Shown here: positions 22,901-36,059 of the stretch, in pieces
Numbering within the stretch: position 1 is the stretch's first letter
Layout of the letters: each line of letters begins with the position of its first letter
NCBI RefSeq assembly: GCF_000471905.2
Contig: NW_006496932.1
Location: forward strand, 1,737,301 to 1,801,300
Direction: 5' to 3'
Length of the DNA: 64,000 bases
From: Amborella trichopoda
Taxonomy: Eukaryota; Streptophyta; Magnoliopsida; Amborellales; Amborellaceae
Notes under the pieces: model-generated
The model's input: only the letters and a program-made list of their open reading frames with translations
Told to the model about the DNA's origin: nothing
The model's database searches: none
Position numbers and translations under genes: made by a program

Positions 22901-25228
22901 TACTTTCCCTCATCTTATCACCTATATAAATTATACAATTTATATATGTAAATTACATAAATTGTGTTACTATCTAAATTATATTATATTATTCATAAGT
23001 AACTCGCAGGCCTTAAACTTAGGGTCTGCTAGGCCAAACAAGCCCTAAGAAGGGGCCCAATTCCAGCCCATCTCAGGTAAAACTGTTGGGCCAGTCTGGC
23101 CTGCTTGTGCCCTTATAGAGTAAGAAGGCTGATTTTCGCATTTACCCTTAAGAGTGACAGGCAACTGTTTTTACATATGGATAAGTATCCCGGTGGAACG
23201 GTGCAAAAGCACCCTTCCAATGGTTGACATTTAACAAAGCCATATCTAATGGTAAAATATTAATTTCATATTTTTATTTTAGTTTAAATAAAATATTTAT
23301 GTTGTAGGTTTATTTTTTTGTAAAGAGAACTTAAAAAAATGATTGAAAATATTTTAAATACAGCGTAGCCAAAACATCCCTAAATTTATTTTGATCAATA
23401 TTTTTTTATAATTTTTATTTAATTTTACTTAAAAAAAATGAAGCTAAAATCCGAAATTGCTATTAACATCATTTTTAATATAAAAATTTTTTTTTTTTTT
23501 AAAAAAAAGCAACATTCTTTTTTGGCCTTATGAATGAAGTTCATTCAATCTTAACCATTAAAAAGTGCATGTATACCTTTTTAAGCGCATGTGGACCAAT
23601 ACCAACCCATACAAGGTTTATAATTTTTAAAGCAATTGATAGATGTTTGGAGGTAGTAAACCTTCACATGGATTTATGTGAGAAGGCTTCTCAAATAATG
23701 GTCTCATTACCGAAGGATAACGTCACAACTACTGATTGGTGTCAAAAGTTACAAATATTTCTTTGGGATTGTCTACACCATTTATTTTTTTTGTACATAG
23801 AACCACAATCATTCTCTATCAAATTGGATGGCTTGAGGCGAATTACGAAGTTCGAGATTTTTTTTTTTTTAACTTTTTATCTATTCAATGACCCTCTTAC
23901 AAGTACTCATTTTGAAATTTAAGGGATAAAAATACTTGTGACCAAAAAGATAAATGGTCTCTTTTTAAGCAATCCCTATTTCTTTTTCTCATGCTTTAGA
24001 GATCGAACCTGCATGCTTATTATAATGTTGTTTAAGGAGCAATCCATTTTTAGTTGAAAATCTCCAATGCAAGATATAACATTCTTTGTTTTCCAGTTGC
24101 TGTTTGTAGTTAACCTGTCTAAGACACTGTCATCTCTTTCACTCTCTCTGCTCAAAGATTCCAAGTGCAAGCACTTAGAGAAGTCTCGTTTGATATGATA
24201 AACTTTTAGCATTCCATTTGAAGGACCTGCAGTACACAGTTAGTTCCTGACCATCCCTTGGAAGCTTTTTCTACATTCGATATGCAGGGTTAGAATATAT
24301 TGTGTAAAAAAGAGATTTCCCCTTCCCACTTTCCACAATTTGCATCTTCCAAATAAACATTATCAAATTCCAGGACTTTCAAGTTATCAGGCACAAAAGA
24401 AGAGAACAATATTCTTGAGTTTCCACCACTCCAAATCAATTGGGGAAAGCAACTTCAAAACAATAAAATTCTCTCTATAAGATTAACAAGTTTCTTAGCA
24501 CACAAAATGAAAAAGCTATTCTTTTTCTGTTTATGTTTTGGGGTTTCAATTTTAAATAGCAATCCTAACCTCGCGTAGGCCCGAATATACACTTGGCTAG
24601 GATTCATCACACATAAAAAGGTGCCCTCCGATCAATTGGGAAAGAATCACTATCTTTGTACCGCGATAGACCTCTCATTAGAAAAAGTTGTGGAACATGA
24701 CCTGTTTGCAATGATACATAACTTATTAAAGACAACATCGTCAACGACGATGAAAACAACAAGAACATTAATAAAAATGGAATGACAATAGAAACGACCA
24801 ACAATAAGAGCAAAAGTATATTATGATGAAATGCATGGACTATGGAGAATCATGGCTCATTGGGGTCATGGCCATTCATGAAATTTATAGGCGGTGAGAG
24901 TGGCCCCACCGGAACAGGACGTGACCCCAAGAGAATATTGTTTTCCATGATATGGGTGAAACAGGTACATCAATCTTGTTCATTCATATGCATAATTTCA
25001 TAACTTATGGTTGACATGGATGATACGTATAAATGTGCATAGGCTCATGATTACAATGTACCTATTTTCTATATACATATTGTCTCCACATGCTTGCTTC
25101 CAATTTATAATGATGCATGCATCGCATCAATCAAAACCATCCTGCCCAATAGCAAGCTTTGGCAAATAAGAGCAATTCCCCACAACTTTAAGAAATGCAT
25201 ACACACATAGAATGAAATAGACATACCT
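22901..25228. other. Intergenic / downstream region of the S-acyltransferase gene
   Basis: No gene I can support. A frame open for 130 codons at 23530-23922 has no recognisable domain and ends in a poly-T tract, so I do not call it. The part close to 25228 is probably the 3' UTR (or a 3' UTR intron) of the minus-strand acyltransferase gene. Confidence 0.4.
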
Positions 25229-28200
25229 TTATGGCTGATGAGTGTGGATGCTATGGTCAACTTGGGATCCCATGGCATTGGAGCTGCTTCCTCCATCCAT
25301 AAGAGCAGCCTCTGATTTTCTTTGGTTTTCATCAGATTCTCTTGTTTCTTCAACTTCTGGGAAAGCAAAAGGTCCATGCTTATTATCTCCAAGTTCATCC
25401 TTTTCCTTGAAAACATCATCAATACCTGTGTAGTCCAAACTATGCAATATCTCAGGGATTGGCATACCGGCCATTTCAATATCGATCTTTGCTTTTGGGC
25501 TCATCATATCTCCCCCAAAATTAGTCATTGTTGGCCCCAGTTCTGAAGAACCTTCCACTGCCCATGATCTGAAATCATTCATAGAAGGAGGGATTCTCGA
25601 AAGAAACAGTTGCTTGAAGTTCTTTAAGACACCGAGATTATATGGGTTCTCTTTTTTATCATATCGGTATCGGAAATTTTCATAGGTAGTCTGCACATTA
25701 GAAAGAAACGGTCAAAATAACATAAGAAAATAGAATATAGACCATCTCAATGTCATGCATTGACCGTGACAATGGATTGGAAGTTCAATGAATATTACTA
25801 ACATTCACTAGAACAAATGGGATGGCGAGTCCCAGTCTCAATATATGTCATGACCATGACCATGACCACATGGACTGAAAGTTCAGTGAATTTCACTAGA
25901 ATAGGCTAACAGCCAATAGTCATGTAACACCCCCTCTCCCTCCCCCGGCCCAACAACAGAAAAAAGGAACGTTTTACCCTATCTACTTTGGTCAATTGTT
26001 TGTCACTTTGGCATAAGTACGCTAAAATCAATAACAATCTTGGTTCATATTCGATCGCAATTTGAAAAAATGATTATTTGTATGTGCTTGTATAAGGAAA
26101 GGGATCTTGTACAATTTGGGAACACAATCTATCGAAACTTTTAGTTGAACTTACCTTTTAAGAGCAAATTTCCCTTCGAAATCTAGTATGAAATTCAGGC
26201 CCAAACCATTGGTCTCATCTTTTTAGGCTTTATCAGGCAACTGGATTGTATTTCTTTGCCAAGATATAAGGATCCTTCATCGAAATGACAAGCTTCAAAA
26301 CCAGGTGGTCAATCTCTACATTTAGAGGTGTATATGGTTATTTATGTTTCTATACCTATTGGTTGCAGATGGTCTTTAGCTGGAAAGCTATTATTGTCAT
26401 TTGATTTGTTTGTATGGTCATCTAAAGCATTCAAAGATTATTGCCTCAATTATATGCATAACTAAGAAATATGCTTGAGTCAAGAAAGTAGAAAAGCTCA
26501 ACTTGGAGAGAAGATAAGCTTACCTGGTTTGTGCTGATGAGGTAGAGATGAAAGACAGTGAGCCCACCAACAAACCAGACAGTTATGAAACCATACGCTA
26601 TGAGAATAACTGATGGGATCTCCTCCTTTATGATTTTCAACACCCTTCCACTATGATGCCTTTGAAGAATGTTGATCCATGAAAAGGTGAAGACGTAGAT
26701 ACACAGCAAAGTGGACGTGAATATGAAAAAGAAGAAGAACCGGTAGTTACGCTGCAAGTCATAATAGAGGTGGTAAGTTCCTAAGAAACAAAGAACGTGC
26801 ATATATCAAGTCCCGAAACAAAATAACTAATATAACATGCAAACAGTATATATCATAATCGTAGTGTTGCATTTCTGAATCCCATCTAAATTTTTCAAAA
26901 TTATTGACATTCTTTTACCAATTCAAGTAGATTCATGGTATGCAATTCACACTCCTCATTACTGAGCTCATGTGATACTTAATGTCCAGCTCCTTTAGAT
27001 GAAATTTTTCCATCTGATATTGTGAAATGAAACCGTTACTGGACTTTCTTTTTCCATTTTATTGAACTCCCAAACACATATATAAAAACTAAAAAAACAG
27101 CAAAGAAAACACCATAGAAAGAATTCTTCAGTGATTTCTTAGAAACTTCCCAGAGTTAGCAAACTCAGTAAAACCCAACTCCAGTATAAGATTTATGACT
27201 TACTAGTCCAATACACTGGCCAACCCACGGGCAATGGTGATCGAACTTTTGAACACAATTGTTGCATATTGAGCAATGCGAAGACCTGGGAGGGCGATAA
27301 AGCAGGCATGTATCGCAGTACTTGACCTTCACTATGATATCATTTACAATAACATCCTTTGTTCGGGGTAGTCTTAAATGTGGGGTTCTTCCGTTCACCC
27401 ATTCCATTGATGGGGTAGTGGCATCAAAAGCTTCATCAGGATCAGGTGGCCTTGAATTTCGTGGAACTATACCAGGATCTCTACCAGAGGTCAGGAGAAG
27501 AAGAATCAAATCCTGTGTTATTCATGAAAAGAGAATTGCCCTTGGTCATGCCATGCTTAAGACATTTCGCCATAAATAAGCTTACACATAGTGAACCAAA
27601 AGTTAACCTAGTTGAACAAAATAGACAGTTGGAAGTTTGGTGCAATTATAGTACAGAGGCATTTTTTTCTTGCATTAGAAATTTGGGTTTAATAGTACTA
27701 GAAACAATTGGGTATCATAGTTGATAGTGGGCTGCGACAATTAATTTCAATAAAGTGAGTACCTATGCAAAATAATGGACAGGATCTCCATGCTAAACTG
27801 AAAGACACATCCAAAACTTGCCTGGATTTGCATCTGATTGCCACCATGTACCCAGACTCCAGATAATTATTCATATGGTTCATTCCTCTATTCTACAAAC
27901 GTTGTTGGCATATATCATTTTCCTTCCAATGTTATGGTTTTAATTATGGCATTTATGTTTATAATAAATATGCTGGATTTCTTTGTGTACTTAAATCTCA
28001 AGCTTCAATATATTTTGTATAATTTGATGTCACCTTCCTATGTTTGAGATGGTATTAGAACCAAAGTCAACTGGAGGTTTCAAATGTCATGCTATGTTGA
28101 AATTAGAACCACTGAGATTTTGATCTCAAATTGGAAAGAGTTTCCATGTTGAATTTGAACATTGTGTTATTGCATGTTAGTAAGACCGTATCGGACTGAC

Positions 28201-31200
28201 CTGCCTGACCAGTGGGACTAGGAAACTGGTCTAGAACATGTCTGGTCTGATCACTGAACCAGCAATTGAACCGGTCGGTTCAGACTGGTTTTGACCTGGT
28301 CAGACCATGTTTTTACCAGATTTTTTTATAACTTTTATACTTTCTTGTAATTTCCAGCCCAGTCTGACCAGTGAACCAGACGGTCCAACTGTTTTAGACA
28401 GAACGGGTGCCCTCAGCAGTTCGTTGACCTGCTCAGTCATATGTTTGAAATAAGATGATTGATCAAGGCAAGCATCAGTTCATTTTTGTCCACCATTTAG
28501 ACAACAGTTAATTTCAACTTGACAGCAACTCCAATTAAAGGAAAGCAGTTATTAGTCAAAGATGAATATCATGCTATATGACTTACATCTGATGTTTATA
28601 ATTGACCACTGTCTTCATCACTTCGATGGTAAACTGATGCATGTGATGGGAATTGTTCCATATCACAAGCACATGAGCACTGGTATCACTTCTACTGAGT
28701 TCAACTATTAATCTACCATCTAGCATCTTTATAGTCCTTGGTATATGAGGTGCCCACCTAATGCCCACTTAAATTGGAAGATAATATTGACCATTTTTAA
28801 CTATTCTCTAATGTCAAAGAATGTCTTTAGATCTTAAATATTTTTATCCTTTCACAATTTATACTATGCCTAACTGATGCAAGGATCCTATCAATACAAT
28901 GCCAACGTGGTGTCTAATATAGATTTTCAGAATTATGACTTCTTTCTATTAAAATATTTAAAGATGGATATCCCTCAAAGTTTTCTGTAATTCTGAATGA
29001 ATTCATTTTATTGAGGACATTCATCGTATGCTCCTTTTATAGGCATAGAAAAAAGAAAAATAGAAAGGACGCCAAGTTTAGATAAGAGGAGAGCACACAG
29101 GAATATTAAGTGCCATCTAGAAAAGTATGCATCACTCTTCCTAGCCCCGCAACAAATGATGGTGATATGGACAGTTCAGATGAAGGATTAAAACTTGGAA
29201 TGTAATGTAACGATGTTAACACGATGACCAATGAAGCCCAACCCCAAATTGTGAAGATTAGAAGATGTAGACAACTGTTAAAGACTGGAAAAATATGAAT
29301 CACAGGTAAACAACATACCAATATTGTGAGGATCACAGCCACCGCCAAAACTGGAATCCCAAGAAATTTAGAGTGCTCAATGATCTTTGTAGCCACAAGT
29401 GAGCAAAAAAGTCCTGCCGGACCTGCTATGAGGAAAGTGGAAAGAAACACCGATCCCACATCTGGACCAAATATTAGTCTACCACCACAGAAAAATCTCT
29501 GACAAGAAACAACAATCGAAGCAACCATGTCAGATTTTGTTCTATTTCATTGGCCCCAAACGAGTCATTTCATGAGGAAACTATAGCTATTTATAATCAG
29601 AATTCAGAAGAAGTAAAGCAGAAAAAAAAACAACAGAGCTTTTATAATTATCATTCTATTCTCAACAGAGATGCAAATCAAGATTTCAATAATATGTCCA
29701 GACTCCAGACATAAAAAATGAAAAGGGAATTTATCAAAATACACGTAATAGTTCTACTATTTAACATTTTACACATATCTTTTGATTTAATTTCAAAATA
29801 ACCATCCAAACACACATCACAGTGAGTTGGAATAGTTGAAAAAAGGTAAATTATTAAATTGTTGAAGAGTTAGGTGTATTTTGATAAATTTCCCAAAATG
29901 AAATCAATATCTAGAAAGATACACAGTAACAGGGTCACAGAACTGCCAAGTTCACTTGGACTCAGCCGGCTGAGTTACTCGGCCTCGCCCTGCCCTGAGT
30001 TGTATGTACAACTCCGGGCACATTAAAGAAAAAAACAAGGCCCCAAAAAGTTGCAAAAAATATAGGAATGTTATATAAATTTCTTGCATATGATTTGGAT
30101 TTTTTGGAAAATATTGGTGAATGTTTTTTTGCCACAATCCCTATTTCATATTTTCCTTCTTTACGGATTTTTTTTAAAATGACTGCAACTATAAATCCAA
30201 TTTTTTAAATCCTTTGTTCTATACTTTTTAATCTTATTTGGACTTTTTAAGGTTACTTTTGGTTTTATTTTCCTTTTATTACCTTCATTTTATTTTTTTC
30301 ATATTTTATCTCTTTTTTCTATTTTTCTAGGACTTTTGACCTAGTACAGGACTCAGGCGAGTCCCCACGAACTCGCCCAAGTAAGTTGTCTTGGGCTAGG
30401 AAGCCAAGGACGGGTACCTGGCCTGAGGCGAGTTCCTCACTTTTGCAAAATGAGATCAACTTCTGAATTCTCATTTCCTGATGCAAATTTATCGACAGGC
30501 AAAAAGACTAAAGAAATACTTGAGAACTGATTTGAAAAGAGATGGTCAATGATAACATCAATAGAATTTTTTTTTTGTTTTTTTGGGTAATTCGGTGGGG
30601 ATGACAAGCCTTACCCGTTTTCTAAATCGTTAGTGGTTTTTGAAGGCATTAGGTGAAAATGGATGCTTAGACCATAACTGGGGTACAAGTAGTGCTACCA
30701 CTACGACCCCAACCCCATTCTCACATCAATAGAAAGTTAAAGACACATAAATGCATTGGATCCATTAGTCTAAAACCCAAGGGCACTTATAGATATCAAT
30801 CCCAATGAGTGATCTTCAATAACATAATTCAAGAAGAAAACGTTTACATCTAGTGCATATATCTTTGGCCCTTAAACTGTGCCTCTTAATAAGAAGACCA
30901 TTCTCCTGTCTGCCATTAGGTTTAGCTTCTTAATTTCAGAACCATTAAAATCAATCCTTGAACACTAAATTTCAGCAGCAAATGATGATGAATGAAATTG
31001 CATAAGTTTAAGCCTCTACTTCATCACCAGTCCCTCTTTCCACATGAATCAACCAAGCAGAAAAATGGTATCTTATGAGGTTTTAAATATATGCAATTTC
31101 TAGCAAACAAGAAGCAATTCCTCAGACTTCCTCCAAATTTAGACTGGGACAATTTTGGGTTTTGATGCTCATTCCTATCACAAACTTTTTTTGGGATAGG

Positions 31201-31380
31201 TTCACCAAGAATTTACAAAATCAGCTCCGAAATATAACTCCAACCAAATATGGAACCATGATCCCATCTTCTCAACAAGATAGCATACTAACACCAATTG
31301 CCATGTTCTTCTCTCATCAAAAGTTCAATTCAGTGTTCGAATTACAAAACCAAATAGAAATGAGGCAGATAACCTAAAAT

Positions 31381-31420
<40 letters not shown>

Positions 31421-31783
31421 CATGCATTTCTCTCCCAATAGAATTAGAGGAACCCATGAATCGAAATACGAAGAGAGCCAAATTACAGGAGGAATTATTT
31501 TCGAGGAAGATGCAAAAATTGCACTTTCATGAAAAGTAGGAGAGAACCCATATATTGAAATAGGAAGAGAAAGGAAAACATCAGATTTTTCTTGCAAAAC
31601 AGACAAGAATTGCATCTTCATTAAAACTAGAAGAACCCATCAATTGAATAAAATAAAAAATTGGGACAGAAGCAAAAATAAACATCAAATTGTATGTTTG
31701 AGAAAATTTACATTGCTTCCTTTCCAGACTTGGTAGAGCCTCTTGGGCGTGGCCATTTGAGCTGGAAATTCAAGAGGCATCAT
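25229..31783 (-). CDS. DHHC-type protein S-acyltransferase
   Basis: Five coding exons: 31783-31712, 29498-29319, 27512-27204, 26751-26524, 25690-25229. All junctions are GT-AG in phase 0, giving 416 aa. A second possible start is the Met at 31756 ([11 protein letters not shown]), which lines up better with relatives. Such enzymes attach palmitate to cysteines of membrane proteins. Features: N-terminal [10 protein letters not shown] then GGRLIFGPD; two membrane helices (about 40-60, 73-92); [12 protein letters not shown]; a cysteine-rich domain beginning [19 protein letters not shown] with the catalytic DHHC at 175-178 and CPWVGQCIG after it; two more helices (about 190-210, 238-258); and [14 protein letters not shown] at the exon 4/5 junction. 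It resembles the plant plasma-membrane PAT05-09 group. The cytosolic tail is acidic and lacks the SWGRRSGSW motif common in relatives. Introns of 0.5-2.2 kb carry MITEs. Confidence 0.95.
28184..28450. mobile_element. Possible GTTAYCAAGA-type MITE relic in acyltransferase intron 2
   Basis: Sequence dense in gaccagt/actggtc words (for example ggttcagactggttttgacc), like the elements at 3495 and 20758. It starts near gttagtaagacc, but I cannot see the matching right terminus. Confidence 0.35.
29945..30445. mobile_element. GC-rich TIR element relative in acyltransferase intron 1
   Basis: The left segment ggactcagccggctgagtta with ctcggcctcgccc and the right segment caggcgagtccccacgaact with ggcctgaggcgagttcc recall the element at 21738-22165. 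The AT-rich middle is non-coding. Boundaries are approximate. Confidence 0.4.
31384..31418. repeat. (GA)n microsatellite
   Basis: A run of about 17 GA units in intron 1 of the acyltransferase gene. Confidence 0.9.
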
Positions 31784-31997
31784 AATTCGACCGTTGTTAC
31801 CCAACCATTTGATTTCTTTTTTTTGAATGTTACCCAACCATTTGATTTGAACAGGCGAAAACAATAATGACAAGAGTGAAAATTCCTCCTCGGACAAGCA
31901 TCAATGGCGTTAACAATTTGAGCAGGAAAGCAGGCCCCCCATTCACGAAGTCCTCCTATTCCTGCCCATCTGGGGAACCCACAATGCTCCCCTTCTC

Positions 31998-32410
31998 TCT
32001 CTATAATCTCCTCTCCCCCTACAAGGCTGTTTCTCTCTCTCCAAATTCTCTTTCTCTCTCTCCAAATTCTCTTTCTCTCATCTCTCTCTATAAATTGTGT
32101 CTATCACCTCTCTCTCTCTCCAAATTCTCTCTCTCTCACCTCTCTCTACAAATTCTCTTTCTCTCACCTCTCTCTCTCTACAAAGTCTCTTTCTCTCCAA
32201 ATTGCCTTTCTCTCACCTCTCTCCCCCTCCAAAGTGCCTTTCTCACTCCTCTCTCTCTCCAAATTGCTTTTCTCACACTCTCTCTCTCTACAAATTGCCT
32301 TTCTCTCACCTCTCTCTCTACAAATGGCCTTTTTCTCACCTCTCTCTACAAATTGCCTTTCTCTCACCTCTCTAACCCCCACCCTCTCTTCTCTCTATAT
32401 CTCTCCTCTC
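31998..32410. repeat. CT-rich minisatellite upstream of the S-acyltransferase start
   Basis: About a dozen imperfect units built on ctctctctacaaattgcctt then tctctcacc, roughly 27-40 bp each, beginning ~215 bp upstream of the minus-strand start codon. On the gene's sense strand it is a GA-rich purine tract, probably promoter or 5' UTR. A plus-strand frame stays open across it (31867-32556), but the product would be only a low-complexity Leu/Ser repeat, so I do not call a gene. Confidence 0.85.
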
Positions 32411-32829
32411 GTTGTTTCTCTCTCCAAAACAACCGATCACAAGGCGCCATCACGACGCGAGGGCCAATGAGACATCGCCACGTCATCAAACAAGGTGGAC
32501 ACAGCCGCGGACCCCACATGGGATCTTCCGAAATGGACACGTGTCACGTCAAATGACACGGCGGAGCTTCTTGTATGGTTTAGGGCGAGGAATGTCCCGT
32601 TCGGTCGTTACCGTTTAATGTTTAGCGCCACATAGGAAATCAGTGTCCTTCACTTTTTGTCATTTTACAAAATGATCCATTGCATTCCCGATTCCCAACG
32701 CATCCACTTGTTTTTTATGTAATATCTTTCATGCCCCTAACTCAGTCACCAGGTCATGGAATTGGTCGATGGCTTTGTCCACTTAAGACTTATCTGATTG
32801 TTGGTCGAATTAATTAGATCGGATTCAAA
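32411..32829. other. Probable promoter region of the S-acyltransferase gene
   Basis: Upstream of the CT minisatellite. The part 32440-32560 is GC-richer and has closely spaced acgtgtcacgtca and cacgtcatc words, i.e. ACGT-core (G-box/ABRE-like) sequences near 32480 and 32538. Their role as regulatory sites is inference. Confidence 0.35.
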
Positions 32830-33520
32830 ATAATAAAAAACAACAATAATAATAGTAGTATAAGATATCATCGTCATTAACCAAGCTTCTTTTTAACTAT
32901 TTGGGCTCGACTGTACATATCCTGCTCTTCCATTCCACTCTATCATGGGTGATAGCTTAAGTTATATCACAAGTTACTGTATCTTTCCTCATTACTTCCA
33001 CTCATATCTTTTAAGTTTTTTTTTTTCCTTTTAAATCTTTTCACTTAACTAGATCATCCTTCTTAACCGGTGTTGTACCCGATCATGCTACACATGATCG
33101 AACTATGTAAACCTATTTTCTCTTATTTTATACATGTTGGAGCTATCCCTATGTTCCTTCGAATATATTCATTATGAAATTTATCCTTCATTGTCTTGAT
33201 ACTCATTCATCTTAACATCATCACCTCAGTTGTATTTATTTTATAAATATGTTGTTTCTTTAACCGCCCGACATTCTATCCTATAAAAAGCATAGATGAC
33301 CTATAGAACTTCCTTTCCAATTCCATGGACATGCAAGCTCACATAATACTCCAGAAGTATATCTTGACTTTGTCCGCCTCACTCCTATACTAGAAGCAAC
33401 ATCCTCCTCAGTCTCTCGTTTCTCATCGATTATCTATCCAAGATATTGAAAACATTATCTTCTAGCTACTTATTGGTTGTCAATCTTAACTAATTCATCG
33501 TTTCTGCTATTATTAAATAT
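32830..33520 (-). mobile_element. RTE-type LINE relic (RT C-terminal part and 3' tail)
   Basis: On the minus strand, decayed frames match the family order seen in plant RTE polymerases: an FQYLG-like box, RMRR...SGVLC, KFYRSSM, ECRAVKKQH, MRM...MKDK, NEYIRRNIGIAP, MYKIRENRFTWF-type motifs, then the conserved tail (plus strand cgtcattaaccaagcttctt, ctatttgggctcgactgtac) with the AT-rich trinucleotide end at 32835-32865. Multiple frameshifts; non-functional. Confidence 0.82.
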
Positions 33521-34970
33521 AATGCAAAAAAAATTTGCCTTGGTCTTATTTTGTTGCCCTCATTGGTGGGAAACAGACACTTCAACCAAAGTAGATCAAA
33601 TGTTAATTTTAGGAAGTTCGCATTCATGTTTTATTTTGTTTTGGATCGAGCTAGCCAAAACAACAAATAAACACATTAGTCCAGTCAAGGTTGTGATAAC
33701 ATAGGTAGAAACCCTTTTATTACAAAAGAGTAGCATATCTGGACATAATGCTCTTATTTGTGATTTACCCTAATGGAAAAAAGTGCGGAAGAATTGAAGT
33801 TTTTTTTTATTTAAAAAAGTAAATATAAGGGTTGAATCAGTTAGTAATATTAGTTAATGTGAGGGGCAGTTATGGGTTTTTGTACTTCGTATTCATCTTA
33901 ATTAACAAATATTAACAGAAATTGAAAACGTCAAAATAGATTGGTCGGTTCGCGCTCGGTGTCAAAAAATAACGTTGGCGGGAATTTCGGCGGTTCTTAT
34001 TGGATTTATCGGCGAAATTGTCCCGTCCACGGCTATATTTTGGGTGAATATGACGAAATTTATTGACATTTCGATGTCAAATTTCGTCATGTCTTTTCGG
34101 TGTCCTTTTCCCGCGAATAGATACGGGGATTTCTTTTCTGCCAAAGAGTTTCTACTCCCGCGGTACCAGAATGTCCATTTACTCAATCTTACCTAAATTT
34201 AATTTTAGAACCTCAAATTTTAGGGATTAACCTCTTCAACCATAGATTAATATTAATAAGAAATTTTTTCTAATTATACCTTCTATGCACATGAAAAAAT
34301 AATATATCGAGATTCAATTTTTAGATGGTGAGATCTAAGTGCTAGAAAACTCAAAATTCAATTTTTTTCTTTAAATAACCATCTCCTAGTTTTTAAGTGG
34401 TTCCAAAAAATTCAGATTTGAAAAAATACTATCAAGTAGGTAGAGAGTGGAAGTAAAATATGCTCCTGAGGAAGCTTACTATATGTGTTCTTGTTTTTTT
34501 CTTTGTTTCATATTGTTAATGCTTTTGAATAAATAAATAAATTTATAGAAATAAAAATAGTGTATATAAACTAATATATCCCATGGAAATGTTTTGGGAA
34601 AATCAATTTATGAGGAACAAGTAGGTATAATGTATACTGGTATGCGTGTTATACCATTTTCCTAAAATTTCATTTTTTTGAACAATAAATTATCCTAAAC
34701 ATTTACACACATTTATTCATTTATGAACTAATCATGCATTTATAAATGCCTGGTGGTACTTTTATAGATTTAAATTCAATGTGGAAACATGCGTGTAGGT
34801 CACTGGCTGCATATCAATCCGTTTGCGAAATATCATTGTTTTCCAAATGGGGAAGGGCAGATTACATCGTTTGCATTTTACATGTACTCTTTACTATCTA
34901 TTTTCAATGACAGAAGGTGAACTACATATGTATGGAAAAATATACAAAGATACCATTTACTTTTAATATA
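33521..34970. other. Intergenic; higher-GC patch with a short hairpin
   Basis: No gene recognised. 33945-34170 is less AT-rich than its surroundings. Within it, 34050-34090 can fold into a hairpin (arms atgacgaaattt and aaatttcgtcat, inner gacat/atgtc, loop ttcg, with a 3-nt bulge). Confidence 0.5.
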
Positions 34971-35340
34971 GGGAAAAGTTTATATAGAGCCGAGGCTCTA
35001 ATTAATCAAATTTGAGCCTACCTAAAAAATCTCACTAGAAGAGGTTTGTTTTGATGCTCAAATATCTCAAATTGATCATCTCGACATCAAGACGCATGAA
35101 CATGAGAAAAAAAAATAGATTTCAAGTTTTGGAAATAGTGTATTTTGTAATGCATTTTTAGACTATCAGTTTTCACGATTTTCAAGTGTTCATAGATCTG
35201 TCCATCTACAATATTTTTGGAAGCTTTAAACTTTATAAATAAATATGAAAATATATTTTAAGGCTGTCACAAAGATTTCCAATATTGAATCCATATTTTG
35301 CGACACTTTTGAAAGTAGGCTCTATACAAACCGCACCCTT
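34971..35340 (+). mobile_element. MITE of the recurrent window family (copy D), best defined ends
   Basis: Left end gggaaaagtttatatagagc, right end ggctctatacaaaccgcacc then ctt. Subterminal gagccgaggctc is itself palindromic. Used here as the reference orientation of the family. Confidence 0.75.
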
Positions 35341-36059
35341 TAATATAAAGCGGTCATAACTGCTCGTGTTTGGCAGATTTCAAATCTAGTTTTTGTATAT
35401 GTCATAGATTAGACTTAAAGTTTAAAAAAAAAATTTCGAACTTTGTGATATACCCCGAAGCTATTCAATTTGACATGGCTAGTACTGATTGTAACCTCCT
35501 TGTAACAAAGATAATAATCTCATAAAATATACCATACCTCACAATCACAAATTTCCATATCTAAGATAATTTATCCACAACTAAAGATTCCTATCCAATG
35601 GATAGGAAAATATTCTAATAAAAATGTTGTAAAATTTTATTTTATATATTCATGATCATTATAGTGTAGATCATGGATCGATACAAATTTGGATCCAAGA
35701 TCGATGCAAATAATGGGGTTTCAAGGAAGCCCGCATGAAAATAGTATGAGTTATTTGCCATAATATATTTACAATGGTAGATAAAACCGCTAACCAATTA
35801 CTTAATTTGTAATAGTCCATGCATGCACCCATAAAACTACAAAAATCAATAGAATTGGTTCCATCTGTATATAATTTTCTTTTTTTGTTTTTTGTTTTTT
35901 ATTATTATCATGCATGTTGTACTTCTATGAAATCAAATAGCATATGTTCATTTTTATGTAGTACAACATTTATCTACTCCTATCTTATTTGTTGTATGAT
36001 TTACTGAATTAGTATGCAATGCATATTAAAAAATTGTAGTAACTATGTAATAATAGGAA
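35341..36059. other. Intergenic, nothing recognised
   Basis: AT-rich sequence upstream of the Helitron fragment. It may be part of the same Helitron, but no coding similarity or terminus was found. Confidence 0.35.

Noticed and set aside
23530-23922. A 130-codon open frame
   Set aside because: No recognisable domain, AT-rich codons, and the end runs through a poly-T tract; nothing supports it as a gene.
31867-32556. A 229-codon open frame rich in Leu/Ser/Pro
   Set aside because: It is the translation of a CT minisatellite; several frames and the opposite strand are also open, no domain is present, and it lies in the promoter side of the acyltransferase gene.
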